A DNA stretch of 64,000 bases from a virus. The translations under genes and the position numbers were made by a program. Shown one piece after another: positions 8,811-15,716 of the stretch. Numbering within the stretch: the first letter of the stretch is position 1; the number at the start of each line of letters is the position of its first letter. The DNA lies in the IMG/VR virus record IMGVR_UViG_3300046457_000118, positions 1 through 64,000 of that record. One strand, 5' to 3'. The notes under the pieces were generated by a model. That model did no database searches, was not told the origin of the DNA, and worked only from the letters and a program-made list of their open reading frames with translations.

Positions 8811-9536
8811 TTACACCCAGCCCATGCGGCGTATCCGGCAGTTTTCCGTAGAGTGGTCCGCTTCCACGTTCTTCATCTCCAACATCTGGCAGGCCTGCTC
8901 ATATTTCTGGGCATAGTTGTTCCCCATGTTGAACTCGTTCTGCATACCCAGCGGGTTGTGCACCCGCGAAGCCACGAAATACAACAGGGCTTCAAGATGG
9001 GTATAGGGCAGTTCGACCTCGATACGAGCCGGATCGAAATATCCCATGGTCACCGCCAGTTGGGCATGGTTTTGCCGGTAGACCAGCGTGACATCTTCGA
9101 GAGGATGGTCCTTGGTGGGCGGTGGAATCCGCAGGGACTTGATCGAAGGCGTGAAATAGCTGCACGGATCGTCTTGGCGGTTCAGTGACAGGTCACGCTG
9201 ACAGGTATCCAGCACCCTTTCAACCTTGATCAGCGTGTCGTCATTGAACGGCTCGCTTGCACTATCGATCAGATAGCGGTTCACCTGTGCCGAACGACGG
9301 TTGTTCACGGCAAACTTGTCGTCGAGCGCGTACACAAGCTGTCCTTCGACTGGACGCAGCAGGATTCGCCCTTCTTTCAGCGTGAACCGCGTGAACAACG
9401 CCGTCAAACCAAGGTTGATATGGGCCAGCACCGCTGGATAGTTGGCTTCCGTGATGGAACCCAAGGTTGCACCACCAATAGCCAGCATGCGGAACTCGCC
9501 ATGCGTCAGTTGATTGAAGATTTCGGAGAGTTTCAT
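8811..9536 (-). CDS. Head-tail connector-like protein, N4 gp67-like
   Basis: 241 residues. The opening resembles N4 gp67-type and podovirus adaptor proteins: LSEIFNQLTHGEFRML, then ITEANYPAVLAHINLGLTALFTRFTLKEGR near residues 28-57. The C-terminal half contains LPYTHLEALLYFVASRV and GMQNEFNMGNNYAQKYEQAC, helices also seen in head-completion proteins. It lies immediately after TerL (7 bp gap) and ends at the shared terminator. Likely a structural joining protein. The exact ring position is inference. Confidence 0.65.
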   Translation of the reverse strand: MKLSEIFNQLTHGEFRMLAIGGATLGSITEANYPAVLAHINLGLTALFTRFTLKEGRILLRPVEGQLVYALDDKFAVNNRRSAQVNRYLIDSASEPFNDDTLIKVERVLDTCQRDLSLNRQDDPCSYFTPSIKSLRIPPPTKDHPLEDVTLVYRQNHAQLAVTMGYFDPARIEVELPYTHLEALLYFVASRVHNPLGMQNEFNMGNNYAQKYEQACQMLEMKNVEADHSTENCRIRRMGWV

Positions 9537-9543
9537 AGGTTCC

Positions 9544-11157
9544 TTACACGATATATGACGAGAGTGAACTGGCTATCGGTTCATCAGTGTCCAAGGACCA
9601 GTAGCCTTCTTCCTTCTCGGTTACCAGTGTCTCTTCGGATGGCTTCCAGGCGTTCATCAGGGACAGCATCGAGATGGTGTCGATGAAATCGTCATGCTTG
9701 GAGCGGAAACCAGAGACTGAAGCCAAGGACAACTCATTGACCGCTTCCGCAATTGTCTCATGGGTCTTCATTTCCAGAGGGAAAAAGATCATGCCAGACT
9801 TAAACCATGGCACCACGATGTTGAAGCGCACCAGTTTCTGCGTATTTGGCCGCAAACCCGGACGGTTGCTGTTGTTGTGGCTGGCCAGTGGGAAGTGGAT
9901 GTTCTTGTCCAGCATCTGTTCCTGCAAGAGTTGGACGAATCCCTCCTGTTGACCGGTCACTTCGATGCCGACCCCCTGTGGTTTGTACACTTGAGCCAGT
10001 CGGAACAACTCTCTCAGGTTCAATGCCATGTCCTGACGCTTGCATATCCCATCCACCCAGAACCATTGGCCGATGTTGTTGTATGCCCAGACACTGATCA
10101 CACTGAAGTCAGCACTCTGCTTCACTGAAGTGGCGAAGTCCGTCGTGATATAGAAGTTGAACCGGCCCTTATTGTTCACCACCTGCTCACGCTTGTACCA
10201 GCGCAGGTCACCATCCACGATCAACCGGTCTTCTTCCGACATGATGCGCAGCATAAGCTCTTGGTTGAAGGTCTCAACCTTGCCTAACTTCACTGCATCC
10301 TCATACTGACGCTTCACATAGTCGAACGTAAAGCGGTCAGGCCAGCTTCCTTGGAACTCTTCACGGCTACAAGGGAACTGCTCACATACCGGGAACACGT
10401 TGACAGCCCATGCACCTGACTCCACAGCCTTGTACAACGGGTCTTTGGCATTAAACGGCGTACCTGACCAGATGATCATGTTCCGCTTCGGGTGCAGTGC
10501 ATAGTTGACCGCCTTGTACACCGTATCCTCAACCGACGCGATCACGGTCGCACTACGTGCGTCCTCATCGCTGATCAAGTCATCGAGCACGGCAAGGTCA
10601 GGTCGCTTACCCATTTCCTTGGCACCACGCACACCCGTCTTCGCACCATAGCCCTTGACCACCAAGGTCTTGCCCTCGGCGTTCTTGAACTCCCAACGGA
10701 CATCCGTAAAGCGTGCCTCCGGCACCCATTTCTTCAAGAAGTCAGAGTTCTCATACCTGAATTCCAAGTTCTTCCGCATGTTCTTGACGCCGTTCTCAAT
10801 AGAGTCAGACACATACAGTGCCAAGTCCACCTTGCCGAAGCCAGGAAGCTCACCATAGCAAGCCAAGAACAGGAACAGGTATTCCCCCATCAGGGTAGTC
10901 TTGGCAATACCCCGGTGACACAGGTTGATGATCCGCTTGCCACCCTGCGTCAGCGTATCCAGCATCTTGTAGTGCACCAGAGGCGTCAGGTTCTCTTCCC
11001 CATCCTCCCCGTTCACCAGCTTGATGAAGGTCACAAACAGCAGGGCAAACTCGGACGGCACATACCCCGGATCAACCCGGTAGTTGGTCGAGTTCAGATA
11101 CTGTTCAACTGTCCAAGGTGCAACCGTCTCAATGACCTCTTGTACGCTATGGGTCAT
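9544..11157 (-). CDS. Terminase large subunit (TerL), N4 gp68-like
   Basis: 537 residues. ATPase part: Walker A variant CHRGIAKTT (80-88) and Walker B LAVLDD (188-193). Nuclease part, RNase H-like: Asp340 in YITTDFATS, Glu399 in GVGIEVTG, and KHDDFIDTIS (Asp489/490/493), giving the expected acidic metal sites. It packages concatemeric DNA into the prohead at the portal and cuts at the end of packaging. The start overlaps the upstream TerS-like gene by four bases (ATGA). No missing key residues. Confidence 0.92.
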   Translation of the reverse strand: MTHSVQEVIETVAPWTVEQYLNSTNYRVDPGYVPSEFALLFVTFIKLVNGEDGEENLTPLVHYKMLDTLTQGGKRIINLCHRGIAKTTLMGEYLFLFLACYGELPGFGKVDLALYVSDSIENGVKNMRKNLEFRYENSDFLKKWVPEARFTDVRWEFKNAEGKTLVVKGYGAKTGVRGAKEMGKRPDLAVLDDLISDEDARSATVIASVEDTVYKAVNYALHPKRNMIIWSGTPFNAKDPLYKAVESGAWAVNVFPVCEQFPCSREEFQGSWPDRFTFDYVKRQYEDAVKLGKVETFNQELMLRIMSEEDRLIVDGDLRWYKREQVVNNKGRFNFYITTDFATSVKQSADFSVISVWAYNNIGQWFWVDGICKRQDMALNLRELFRLAQVYKPQGVGIEVTGQQEGFVQLLQEQMLDKNIHFPLASHNNSNRPGLRPNTQKLVRFNIVVPWFKSGMIFFPLEMKTHETIAEAVNELSLASVSGFRSKHDDFIDTISMLSLMNAWKPSEETLVTEKEEGYWSLDTDEPIASSLSSYIV

Positions 11158-11849
11158 GGAGTCACATCTTTCATGTCTTGATCCAGCACCAACCTCTGAT
11201 GGGCCACTGACTGTGCATCGACCAAGCCAGCCTGAATCTGTCCCTGTTGTTGCTTGGCCAGATCGATCATGGCTTGCCTCAACACATTCAACGAACTGTC
11301 TTCAGGCATGTTCACCTGCAACTCCATCTTCTTGGATTCCGGTGGCTTCAGTTGCGTCAGCACACTGTTCAAGGCCGTAGCCCTCACCATCTCGCTCTTG
11401 GCTGTCTTACCCAAGATGAACTGCTCATTCAGTGCCTCCTGCCACATCGCAGCATTCAACACATGCGTCGGCACCAAGGTCTGTGCCAGTATCAGGTTCA
11501 CCAGCTTGCCCTTGTTGTACGCAGTGATGTACGAAGCAATGTCCTTCGCTGCCACACCATCAGCAACGAACTTCTGATACTTGTCAGGGAAGGTCTTGAT
11601 GTAGGCGTCCTTGTCCGAGTGCCCCATCACCTTGAAGCCAACGTAACGAACCGCGTCCAAGTACTGGGGAATCTGGAACTTCCCTTCCTGTAGTACATGG
11701 GTGTAGCTGATCAGGTTCTCTTTGTACAACTCCATTTCCTCTGGCGAGGAAAGGGTCTGGTTGATCTGGTCAATCAAGGACTGATTGACATGCTTCTTCA
11801 TCTTGTCAGGTAGGACAAGCTTGAACTGATCTTCGGTGAGGATGGACAT
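11154..11849 (-). CDS. Probable terminase small subunit, N4 gp69-like
   Basis: 231 residues, helical throughout. Residues 1-60 (LPDKMKKHVNQSLIDQINQTL) start with a short helix pair. Residues 70-130 (YVGFKVMGHSDKDAYIKTFPDKYQKF) resemble a terminase-small-subunit-like helical core. The tail is Gln-rich. It is the first gene of the minus-strand operon, coupled to TerL by a four-base overlap, and next to the presumed genome-end region, all consistent with the DNA-recognition subunit. Identification is by context and length. The helix-turn-helix is not clear. Confidence 0.6.
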   Translation of the reverse strand: MSILTEDQFKLVLPDKMKKHVNQSLIDQINQTLSSPEEMELYKENLISYTHVLQEGKFQIPQYLDAVRYVGFKVMGHSDKDAYIKTFPDKYQKFVADGVAAKDIASYITAYNKGKLVNLILAQTLVPTHVLNAAMWQEALNEQFILGKTAKSEMVRATALNSVLTQLKPPESKKMELQVNMPEDSSLNVLRQAMIDLAKQQQGQIQAGLVDAQSVAHQRLVLDQDMKDVTP

Positions 11850-11963
11850 GGTTACCTTATCGGCTGTTTATAGTCGGCAAGGTTACCACAAGGAAATCAG
11901 GAAGGAAATGCTACTGGGAAATTATTATATTTTTTGCAAGAAAAGTCTGGGATATTTTTGCTA

Positions 11964-12038
11964 TTTGCCTACGGTTGTAGTGCACAAAATTTAGGCAGAA
12001 GATTTTGGGAAAATTTCATTTTTGCCTACGATGGTAGT
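11964..12038. repeat. Two-copy 18-base direct repeat in terminus region
   Basis: TTTGCCTACGGTTGTAGT at 11964-11981 and TTTGCCTACGATGGTAGT at 12021-12038, 57 bp apart (16 of 18 identical). Each copy carries CTAC...GTAG arms around a 4-base centre. They could be protein-binding sites, for example for terminase or a regulator. No function is proven. Confidence 0.6.
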
Positions 12039-12069
12039 ACTTACAGCAGCGAACTCAAAATCTAAAACA

Positions 12070-12080
12070 CCCCCCCCCCC
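12070..12080. repeat. Run of 11 C
   Basis: A homopolymer of 11 cytosines, unique in the window and next to the presumed genome ends. It may be real or an assembly/terminal artefact. Confidence 0.8.
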
Positions 12081-12122
12081 ATTAAGGTTTTAGGCTCTCC
12101 TGTGCTGTGTGGTATGCATGCG

Positions 12123-12135
12123 TACGCTGCGCGTG
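12123..12135 (+). promoter_or_regulatory. Candidate virion-RNAP hairpin promoter, copy 1
   Basis: TACGC-TGC-GCGTG: a 4-bp perfect stem (ACGC/GCGT) plus a wobble, 3-base loop, followed by TAGTACGG. N4 virion RNA polymerase recognises 5-bp-stem, 3-base-loop hairpins about 11 bases upstream of +1. It lies 55 bp before the first early gene. Two related copies follow at 14114 and 14555. Promoter function is inferred from shape, repetition and location. Confidence 0.5.
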
Positions 12136-12189
12136 TAGTACGGATGGAGTGATCATCCATCTATCAACTAACCTATAGGAGTAGTCATC

Positions 12190-12441
12190 ATGCAAGCATT
12201 CTGGTCTGCGTTCGCTCAGTTCTTTGGTATGCTCACCTCGCTGTTCAGTGCAGGTGAGAAGGCAGCACGTACGTTGGATAACATCGCAGGTGTGGGTGAG
12301 ATCAAGTCCTCCACCTATCTCAAGGAAGCAGTGCATGACCAAGAGGTAGCAGTGGATGAATTCAAGTTCGCTCGTGAGAAGCGGGTTGCTGAACTCAATG
12401 CCAAGCGTGCTGCTCTGACTGCACCTGCTGCCAACCCGTAA
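12190..12441 (+). CDS. Small early protein, unknown
   Basis: 83 residues, ATG with GGAG eight bases upstream. Residues 1-25 are hydrophobic/aromatic (FWSAFAQFFGMLTSLFSAG), possibly a membrane-interacting helix. The rest is charged, and residues 45-70 form a predicted helix rich in Lys/Glu/Ala. First gene after the candidate promoter hairpin and ended by a terminator hairpin. Such tiny first early genes in N4-like phages often act on host functions. No specific function recognised. Confidence 0.75.
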   Translation: MQAFWSAFAQFFGMLTSLFSAGEKAARTLDNIAGVGEIKSSTYLKEAVHDQEVAVDEFKFAREKRVAELNAKRAALTAPAANP

Positions 12442-12446
12442 TACTA

Positions 12447-12472
12447 GAGGGGCTTCGGCCCTTCTTCTTTAT
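12447..12472 (+). terminator. TTCG-loop terminator
   Basis: GAGGGGC-TTCG-GCCCTTC, a 7-bp stem with one wobble, followed by TTCTTTATT, just after the first early gene. Confidence 0.7.
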
Positions 12473-12492
12473 TCAACCTCAAGGAGCTAACC

Positions 12493-12672
12493 ATGAAGTT
12501 CTATCTCTATCTGGCTTTGACCACGCTGTTCATGTTGCTGGCTATCCCATCGCTGTTGTTCGGCTTCAAGCTGGCTCAGATGTATAACCTGATGGTATTG
12601 GTCCCGATTCCTGCCATGTTCTGCTGTGTTGGTATTGCATTGTTCGGCCATAAGCTGGAGCAGTGCGCATGA
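12493..12672 (+). CDS. Two-helix small membrane protein
   Basis: 59 residues, ATG at 12493 with AAGGAG seven bases upstream. It starts MKFYLYLALTTLF. Two hydrophobic segments (about 5-25 and 32-52) are separated by a short KLAQMYN loop, and it ends in HKLEQCA. It is shorter than many gene-callers accept but has a good ribosome site, a terminator after it, and sits in a run of similar small genes. Predicted inner-membrane protein, function unknown. Confidence 0.7.
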   Translation: MKFYLYLALTTLFMLLAIPSLLFGFKLAQMYNLMVLVPIPAMFCCVGIALFGHKLEQCA

Positions 12673-12705
12673 CTATCGGATACCTTCGGGTATCCATAGT
12701 TTATT
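12673..12705 (+). terminator. TTCG-loop hairpin after membrane protein gene
   Basis: CTAT-c-GGATACC-TTCG-GGTATCC-ATAG followed by TTTATT: a perfect 7-bp stem extended by a second 4-bp segment. Likely intrinsic terminator. Confidence 0.7.
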
Positions 12706-12822
12706 CACACACTACACACATCACACACTCAGAGACAGCCAGTCATAGGCAGTCATCCAACACTGTTCATCCACCATCCTGCGGAGGTAGATAGGAGTTC
12801 AATCATCCTATAGGAGATAAGA

Positions 12823-12939
12823 ATGCGACTGAAGTGTCACTTCACTGCTTTCACCACCATGTTCACAATCATCGTCATCAACATTGTCACCCTGTCATAC
12901 CTCCTGATTACCGATACTCAACCGATATGCTACACATGA
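12823..12939 (+). CDS. Tiny membrane peptide
   Basis: 38 residues, ATG 12823 with AGGAG six bases before. Basic N-terminus (MRLKCHF), a single hydrophobic helix about residues 10-30 (TMFTIIVINIVTLSYLL), polar tail. No family recognised. Support is the ribosome site and position in the early small-gene array. The 12706-12822 gap before it holds only AT-rich, CA-repeat-like sequence. Confidence 0.5.
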   Translation: MRLKCHFTAFTTMFTIIVINIVTLSYLLITDTQPICYT

Positions 12940-12998
12940 TCAGTTGGTAAGCACTCACACTCTTAACATATCAACATCTACTTGTATTGGAGATAACT

Positions 12999-13151
12999 AT
13001 GTACTCTTGCGTGATCTATGTATGGCCTGATGGTACGTGGTGCTATGACGATGAACTTCATGAGATGACGTACATGTCAGATGACTATGTACGCATTGAA
13101 GTTGGTCCTGACCAGACTGTTGATGAAGTATTGCGTGCTACACGCTACTAA
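12999..13151 (+). CDS. Small acidic early protein, unknown
   Basis: 50 residues, ATG 12999 with TGGAGA upstream. Begins MYSCVIYVWPDGTWCYDDE, rich in Asp/Glu/Tyr/Met, and could fold as a small beta sheet plus helix. The next gene starts 15 bp later with its own strong ribosome site. Unknown function. The acidic character would suit a protein that binds a host enzyme, but that is speculation. Confidence 0.6.
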   Translation: MYSCVIYVWPDGTWCYDDELHEMTYMSDDYVRIEVGPDQTVDEVLRATRY

Positions 13152-13166
13152 CTAAAGGAGACAACT

Positions 13167-13424
13167 ATGAACGAACTCATTCAAGCAGAATTGATGCTGG
13201 CTGATCTTGACCGCATCATCAAGGCATCACTGATCAATGACTATGCTGTCGTAGTTGCCACCAACAAACGCATCGTGATCCGCTTCACCAAGGAACATCA
13301 TGCCAACATCACGGTCCACAATCTCAAGCGTGAACACCGTATGAATGGCAACTACCATCCTCTGAACTTCCAGATCGAGAAGGGATTGCGGTCCACCTAC
13401 TACTATCTGCAAGTGCAGGTATAA
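13167..13424 (+). CDS. Small early protein, unknown
   Basis: 85 residues, AAAGGAG upstream. An N-terminal helix (NELIQAELMLADLDRIIKASL) is followed by beta-rich sequence (YAVVVATNKRIVIRF, then YYYLQVQV). The N-terminal half has the look of a small dimer. No known family. The stop is 13 bp before the next likely start. Confidence 0.65.
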   Translation: MNELIQAELMLADLDRIIKASLINDYAVVVATNKRIVIRFTKEHHANITVHNLKREHRMNGNYHPLNFQIEKGLRSTYYYLQVQV

Positions 13425-13439
13425 CCTATGGAGACACCT

Positions 13440-13619
13440 ATGGACGACCATGACGAACATCATGAGCACACTGACATCTTCATTGCTGTCTTTAACAAGA
13501 AGGGCGTACTGAAGGCATCAGACGAACTCTGTTCCTGTAAGCTACCCTATCTGGACATGCGTGGCTTCCCTTATGGATGCTCGATCTCCATCCTTACCAT
13601 CCCGACTTCCATCCATTGA
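13440..13619 (+). CDS. Small His/Asp-rich early protein
   Basis: 59 residues if started at ATG 13440, which has GGAG six bases upstream. An ATG at 13428 in frame lies on top of that ribosome site and is less likely. N-terminus is DDHDEHHEH, possibly metal-binding, then FIAVFNKKGVL and CSCKLPYLDMRGFPYGCSIS with three Cys. Unknown. Confidence 0.55.
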   Translation: MDDHDEHHEHTDIFIAVFNKKGVLKASDELCSCKLPYLDMRGFPYGCSISILTIPTSIH

Positions 13620-13621
13620 AT

Positions 13622-13642
13622 GAGGGCCACTCCGTGGCCTTC
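13622..13642 (+). promoter_or_regulatory. Triloop hairpin with TCC loop
   Basis: GAGGGCCAC-TCC-GTGGCCTTC: a 9-bp stem (one G-T) with a 3-base loop, two bases after a stop codon and 25 bp before the next ATG. On the strand shown the loop is TCC. In N4 the virion-polymerase promoters read GAAGC-TCC-GCTTC on the coding strand (from memory). It has no T-run, so a promoter or an RNA-end element are both possible. Confidence 0.4.
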
Positions 13643-13666
13643 TTCGCATTACCTCTCAAGGACTAT

Positions 13667-13891
13667 ATGAAGAACCTCAAGCACTTTGCACTGGCTTGCC
13701 TGTGCTATTTCACCATCATCATGTTGATGGAATGCTTCAACCTGATGAATGACAAACCTTTCATCTATGCGGACATCGAGTTCTTCTCGATTTCCTTGGT
13801 CATCATGATTCAAGGTGCATTGGGTATCTACCATGCCATCATGATGTTCCACGTACATGATGAATACTTCGACCTGAAAGAAATCGACTGA
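13667..13891 (+). CDS. Small membrane protein, unknown
   Basis: 74 residues from ATG 13667 (AAGGA upstream). Two hydrophobic segments, about 6-27 (FALACLCYFTIIMLMECFNLM) and 38-60 (FSISLVIMIQGALGIYHAIMMF), with an acidic C-terminus. Its stop overlaps the next start (TGATG). Predicted inner-membrane protein. Confidence 0.65.
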   Translation: MKNLKHFALACLCYFTIIMLMECFNLMNDKPFIYADIEFFSISLVIMIQGALGIYHAIMMFHVHDEYFDLKEID

Positions 13892-14088
13892 TGCAAAACA
13901 TTGACCAATCTGAAGCTGCTCACATGCCTGATGCGCAGTTGATCCACGAATGTTGGATCTTGGGTTACACGTATCAAGATTACGTGACCAACTGTGAGTT
14001 GTTGAATCGTAGTCCGATCAGTAAGGAAACTTTTCACAGCATATATCGCAACTACGAAACCATGAGCATCAGGGCCAGAATGCCATGA
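13891..14088 (+). CDS. Small early protein, unknown
   Basis: 65 residues. The start shares its A with the preceding stop, indicating coupling. Contains ECWILGYTYQDYVTNCELLNRSPISKETF, which reads like a helix-turn-helix candidate (residues about 25-50), weak. No family recognised. Confidence 0.6.
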   Translation: MQNIDQSEAAHMPDAQLIHECWILGYTYQDYVTNCELLNRSPISKETFHSIYRNYETMSIRARMP

Positions 14089-14113
14089 AAAGGCCGTAAC
14101 ACTGCTCTACCAT

Positions 14114-14126
14114 CACGCTGCGCGTG
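14114..14126 (+). promoter_or_regulatory. Candidate virion-RNAP hairpin promoter, copy 2
   Basis: CACGC-TGC-GCGTG: perfect 5-bp stem and 3-base loop, followed by TACAACGG. This is exactly the geometry used by N4 virion RNA polymerase. The downstream GTGTAnnnCGG is shared with copy 1. It is 60 bp upstream of the next gene. The stem is also identical to the hairpin at 18042. Confidence 0.55.
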
Positions 14127-14185
14127 TACAACGGTGCTCGAACAATCGGGCACTCTCACTTAATCCATCCTTCCCGGAGATCATC

Positions 14186-14503
14186 ATGAATCAACTGTTC
14201 CAACCGAAATTCGCCAATCCTTCCGCTCCTGCTGCTGCAACGGTTACTAAAGAAAAGTGGATGAAAGACGGCTTCCTGAACTTCGATCTGCCTGATCCGC
14301 GTTCGGCTGATGGTTTCGCCAAGTTCGGTTCCATCGGTATCGATCTGAAGAATGTCCGTCATCGCAAGCTGATCGAATGGCTGCTGGCTGATGGTGGTGC
14401 TCACTACAATGATCGCATCAAGGTCGTGCAGCAATCGTTCCGTATCACCTTCCGCACTGCCGAGAAAGACGAGTCCGTCGGCTTCGTTCTGCCGGGCATG
14501 TGA
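14186..14503 (+). CDS. Early protein, unknown
   Basis: 105 residues, GGAG upstream. Pro/Ala-rich N-terminus, then FLNFDLPDPRSADGFAKFGSIGIDL and RKLIEWLLADGGAHYNDRIKVVQQSFRITFR, a pattern of short beta strands and one helix. It sits alone between a candidate promoter hairpin and a strong terminator, so it is a monocistronic unit, and its codons are G/C-ending more often than the surrounding small genes. That suggests high expression. No family recognised. Confidence 0.7.
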   Translation: MNQLFQPKFANPSAPAAATVTKEKWMKDGFLNFDLPDPRSADGFAKFGSIGIDLKNVRHRKLIEWLLADGGAHYNDRIKVVQQSFRITFRTAEKDESVGFVLPGM

Positions 14504-14510
14504 TGTGCCG

Positions 14511-14547
14511 ATGCCGCTGGCCCTTCGGGGTTGGCGGTATCTTTTTG
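14511..14547 (+). terminator. Strong TTCG-loop terminator
   Basis: A 13-bp stem (with wobbles) ATGCCGCTGGCCC / GGGTTGGCGGTAT closed by TTCG and followed by CTTTTT. Confidence 0.85.
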
Positions 14548-14554
14548 CTTGCTC

Positions 14555-14567
14555 TGCCCTGCGGGTG
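14555..14567 (+). promoter_or_regulatory. Candidate virion-RNAP hairpin promoter, copy 3
   Basis: TGCCC-TGC-GGGTG: CCC/GGG stem plus two G-T wobbles, loop TGC, followed by TACGCGGG. It shares CTGCGsGTGTAnnnsGG with the copies at 12123 and 14114, with a compensating stem change (CGC/GCG to CCC/GGG). It directly precedes the operon that encodes RNAP1. Confidence 0.5.
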
Positions 14568-14602
14568 TACGCGGGTATTACCTATAACTCAAGGAGAACA
14601 AT

Positions 14603-14770
14603 ATGAACGTGCAAGAAGCCATTAAGAGTCTGGAACTCACGAAACATACTGAAGCCAAGCTGATGGTATATATACAGACTGGTCCTTATAGTTGGGAATG
14701 GAAAGAAGTGACTCACTTCGTTTCATTAGCAACATCTGAACATGGTGTGATCATTGATGTGAACTACTAG
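14603..14770 (+). CDS. Small protein before RNAP1, unknown
   Basis: 55 residues, ATG 14603 with AAGGAG upstream. Sequence starts MNVQEAIKSLELTKH; mixed alpha/beta, including LMVYIQTGPYSWEW and HGVIIDVNY. First gene of the RNAP1 operon, 9 bp before RNAP1. Unknown. Confidence 0.6.
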   Translation: MNVQEAIKSLELTKHTEAKLMVYIQTGPYSWEWKEVTHFVSLATSEHGVIIDVNY

Positions 14771-14779
14771 GAGAACAAC

Positions 14780-15706
14780 ATGATCATCGGTGAAATCAAC
14801 GAAGCCATTGCCTACATCAATCAGGAAGCCAACGAGAAGCGATACAACCGTAAGCATATCGATGGCTATATCCGTGACGAGATCAACGCCAGTCCCATGC
14901 TGACAGAGCGTGTGGACATTGGTGTCGCCATGTTGGAACACTGGATGTCCTTGGACTGGTATGAGTCCAAGCGCAAGCGACTGGATCAGTTGCATGGACT
15001 GGACCTGCGTGAGTTGGTCATGGACCTATTCGTGGGTCTGTCCTACTTCATCCGTGAGGAACTGTTTACCAGTGTCACGGCACAGTTGGCTGGCAAGCTC
15101 AGGTTCAGTGATAAGCCTGAAGCCATCAAGACCACAGCAGAGATCATCGCTGTGCTGTCCAAGATGGATGTGTTTGCCATCACCAAGAAGACCAAGCAGT
15201 CATCCCTGATGCTGGTCAGCTACCTGCCACTGTCACCCAAGCTGAAGGACTTCATCGACCAGAGCGAGTATCTTCCACCCATGGTGTGTGAGCCTAGGAA
15301 ACTCACCAGTAACTACAGCAGTGGCTATCTCAGCCACAATGACAGCCTGATCCTGAAGGCAGGCAACCACCACGATGGTGACATCTGCCTCGACGTGCTC
15401 AACCTGATGAACAGGGTGAAGCTGTCGTTGAACTTGGAGTTCCTCAGTACGGTCGAGGAAATGCCGAGTGAGGCACCGAATACGCAAGAGCAGTTGGATA
15501 ACTGGAACAGGTTCAAGAAGCAGTCGTATCGTTTCTATGAACTGATGGTGAGTCAGGGTAATTGCTTTTATCTGTGCCACAAAGTCGATAAAAGAGGTAG
15601 AATATACGCTAGCGGATATCATATTTCAACCATGGGATCGTCCTTCAAGAAAGCGTCCATCGAGTTGCATAAGAAGGAGTTTATTGAAGGCGTTCCCACC
15701 TCATAA
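14780..15706 (+). CDS. T7-like RNA polymerase subunit 1 (RNAP1), N4 gp15-like
   Basis: 308 residues, GGAG upstream. It corresponds to the N-terminal and central part of a single-subunit T7-type polymerase and ends shortly after the D/TxxGR motif: DKRGR at 270-274, followed by IYASGYHISTMGSSFKKASIEL, which aligns with the T7 region just after its DxxGR. Motifs A, B and C are in the next polymerase gene (16393). N4 also makes its middle-gene polymerase as two separate proteins of this kind. The C-terminal residues lie under the start of a homing endonuclease gene. Confidence 0.85.
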   Translation: MIIGEINEAIAYINQEANEKRYNRKHIDGYIRDEINASPMLTERVDIGVAMLEHWMSLDWYESKRKRLDQLHGLDLRELVMDLFVGLSYFIREELFTSVTAQLAGKLRFSDKPEAIKTTAEIIAVLSKMDVFAITKKTKQSSLMLVSYLPLSPKLKDFIDQSEYLPPMVCEPRKLTSNYSSGYLSHNDSLILKAGNHHDGDICLDVLNLMNRVKLSLNLEFLSTVEEMPSEAPNTQEQLDNWNRFKKQSYRFYELMVSQGNCFYLCHKVDKRGRIYASGYHISTMGSSFKKASIELHKKEFIEGVPTS

Positions 15707-15716
15707 GGAACCTTTG

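Larger units (their letters stand above)
11850..12189. other. AT-rich intergenic region, likely genome terminus region
   Basis: 340 bp without a gene, between the divergent TerS-like and first early genes. It contains long A/T runs, two copies of an 18-base direct repeat, a run of 11 C at 12070-12080 and a promoter-like hairpin at 12123. In N4-type phages the direct terminal repeats of the linear DNA lie between terminase-side and early genes, so the physical ends are expected here. The window sequence itself does not prove an end. Confidence 0.5.
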
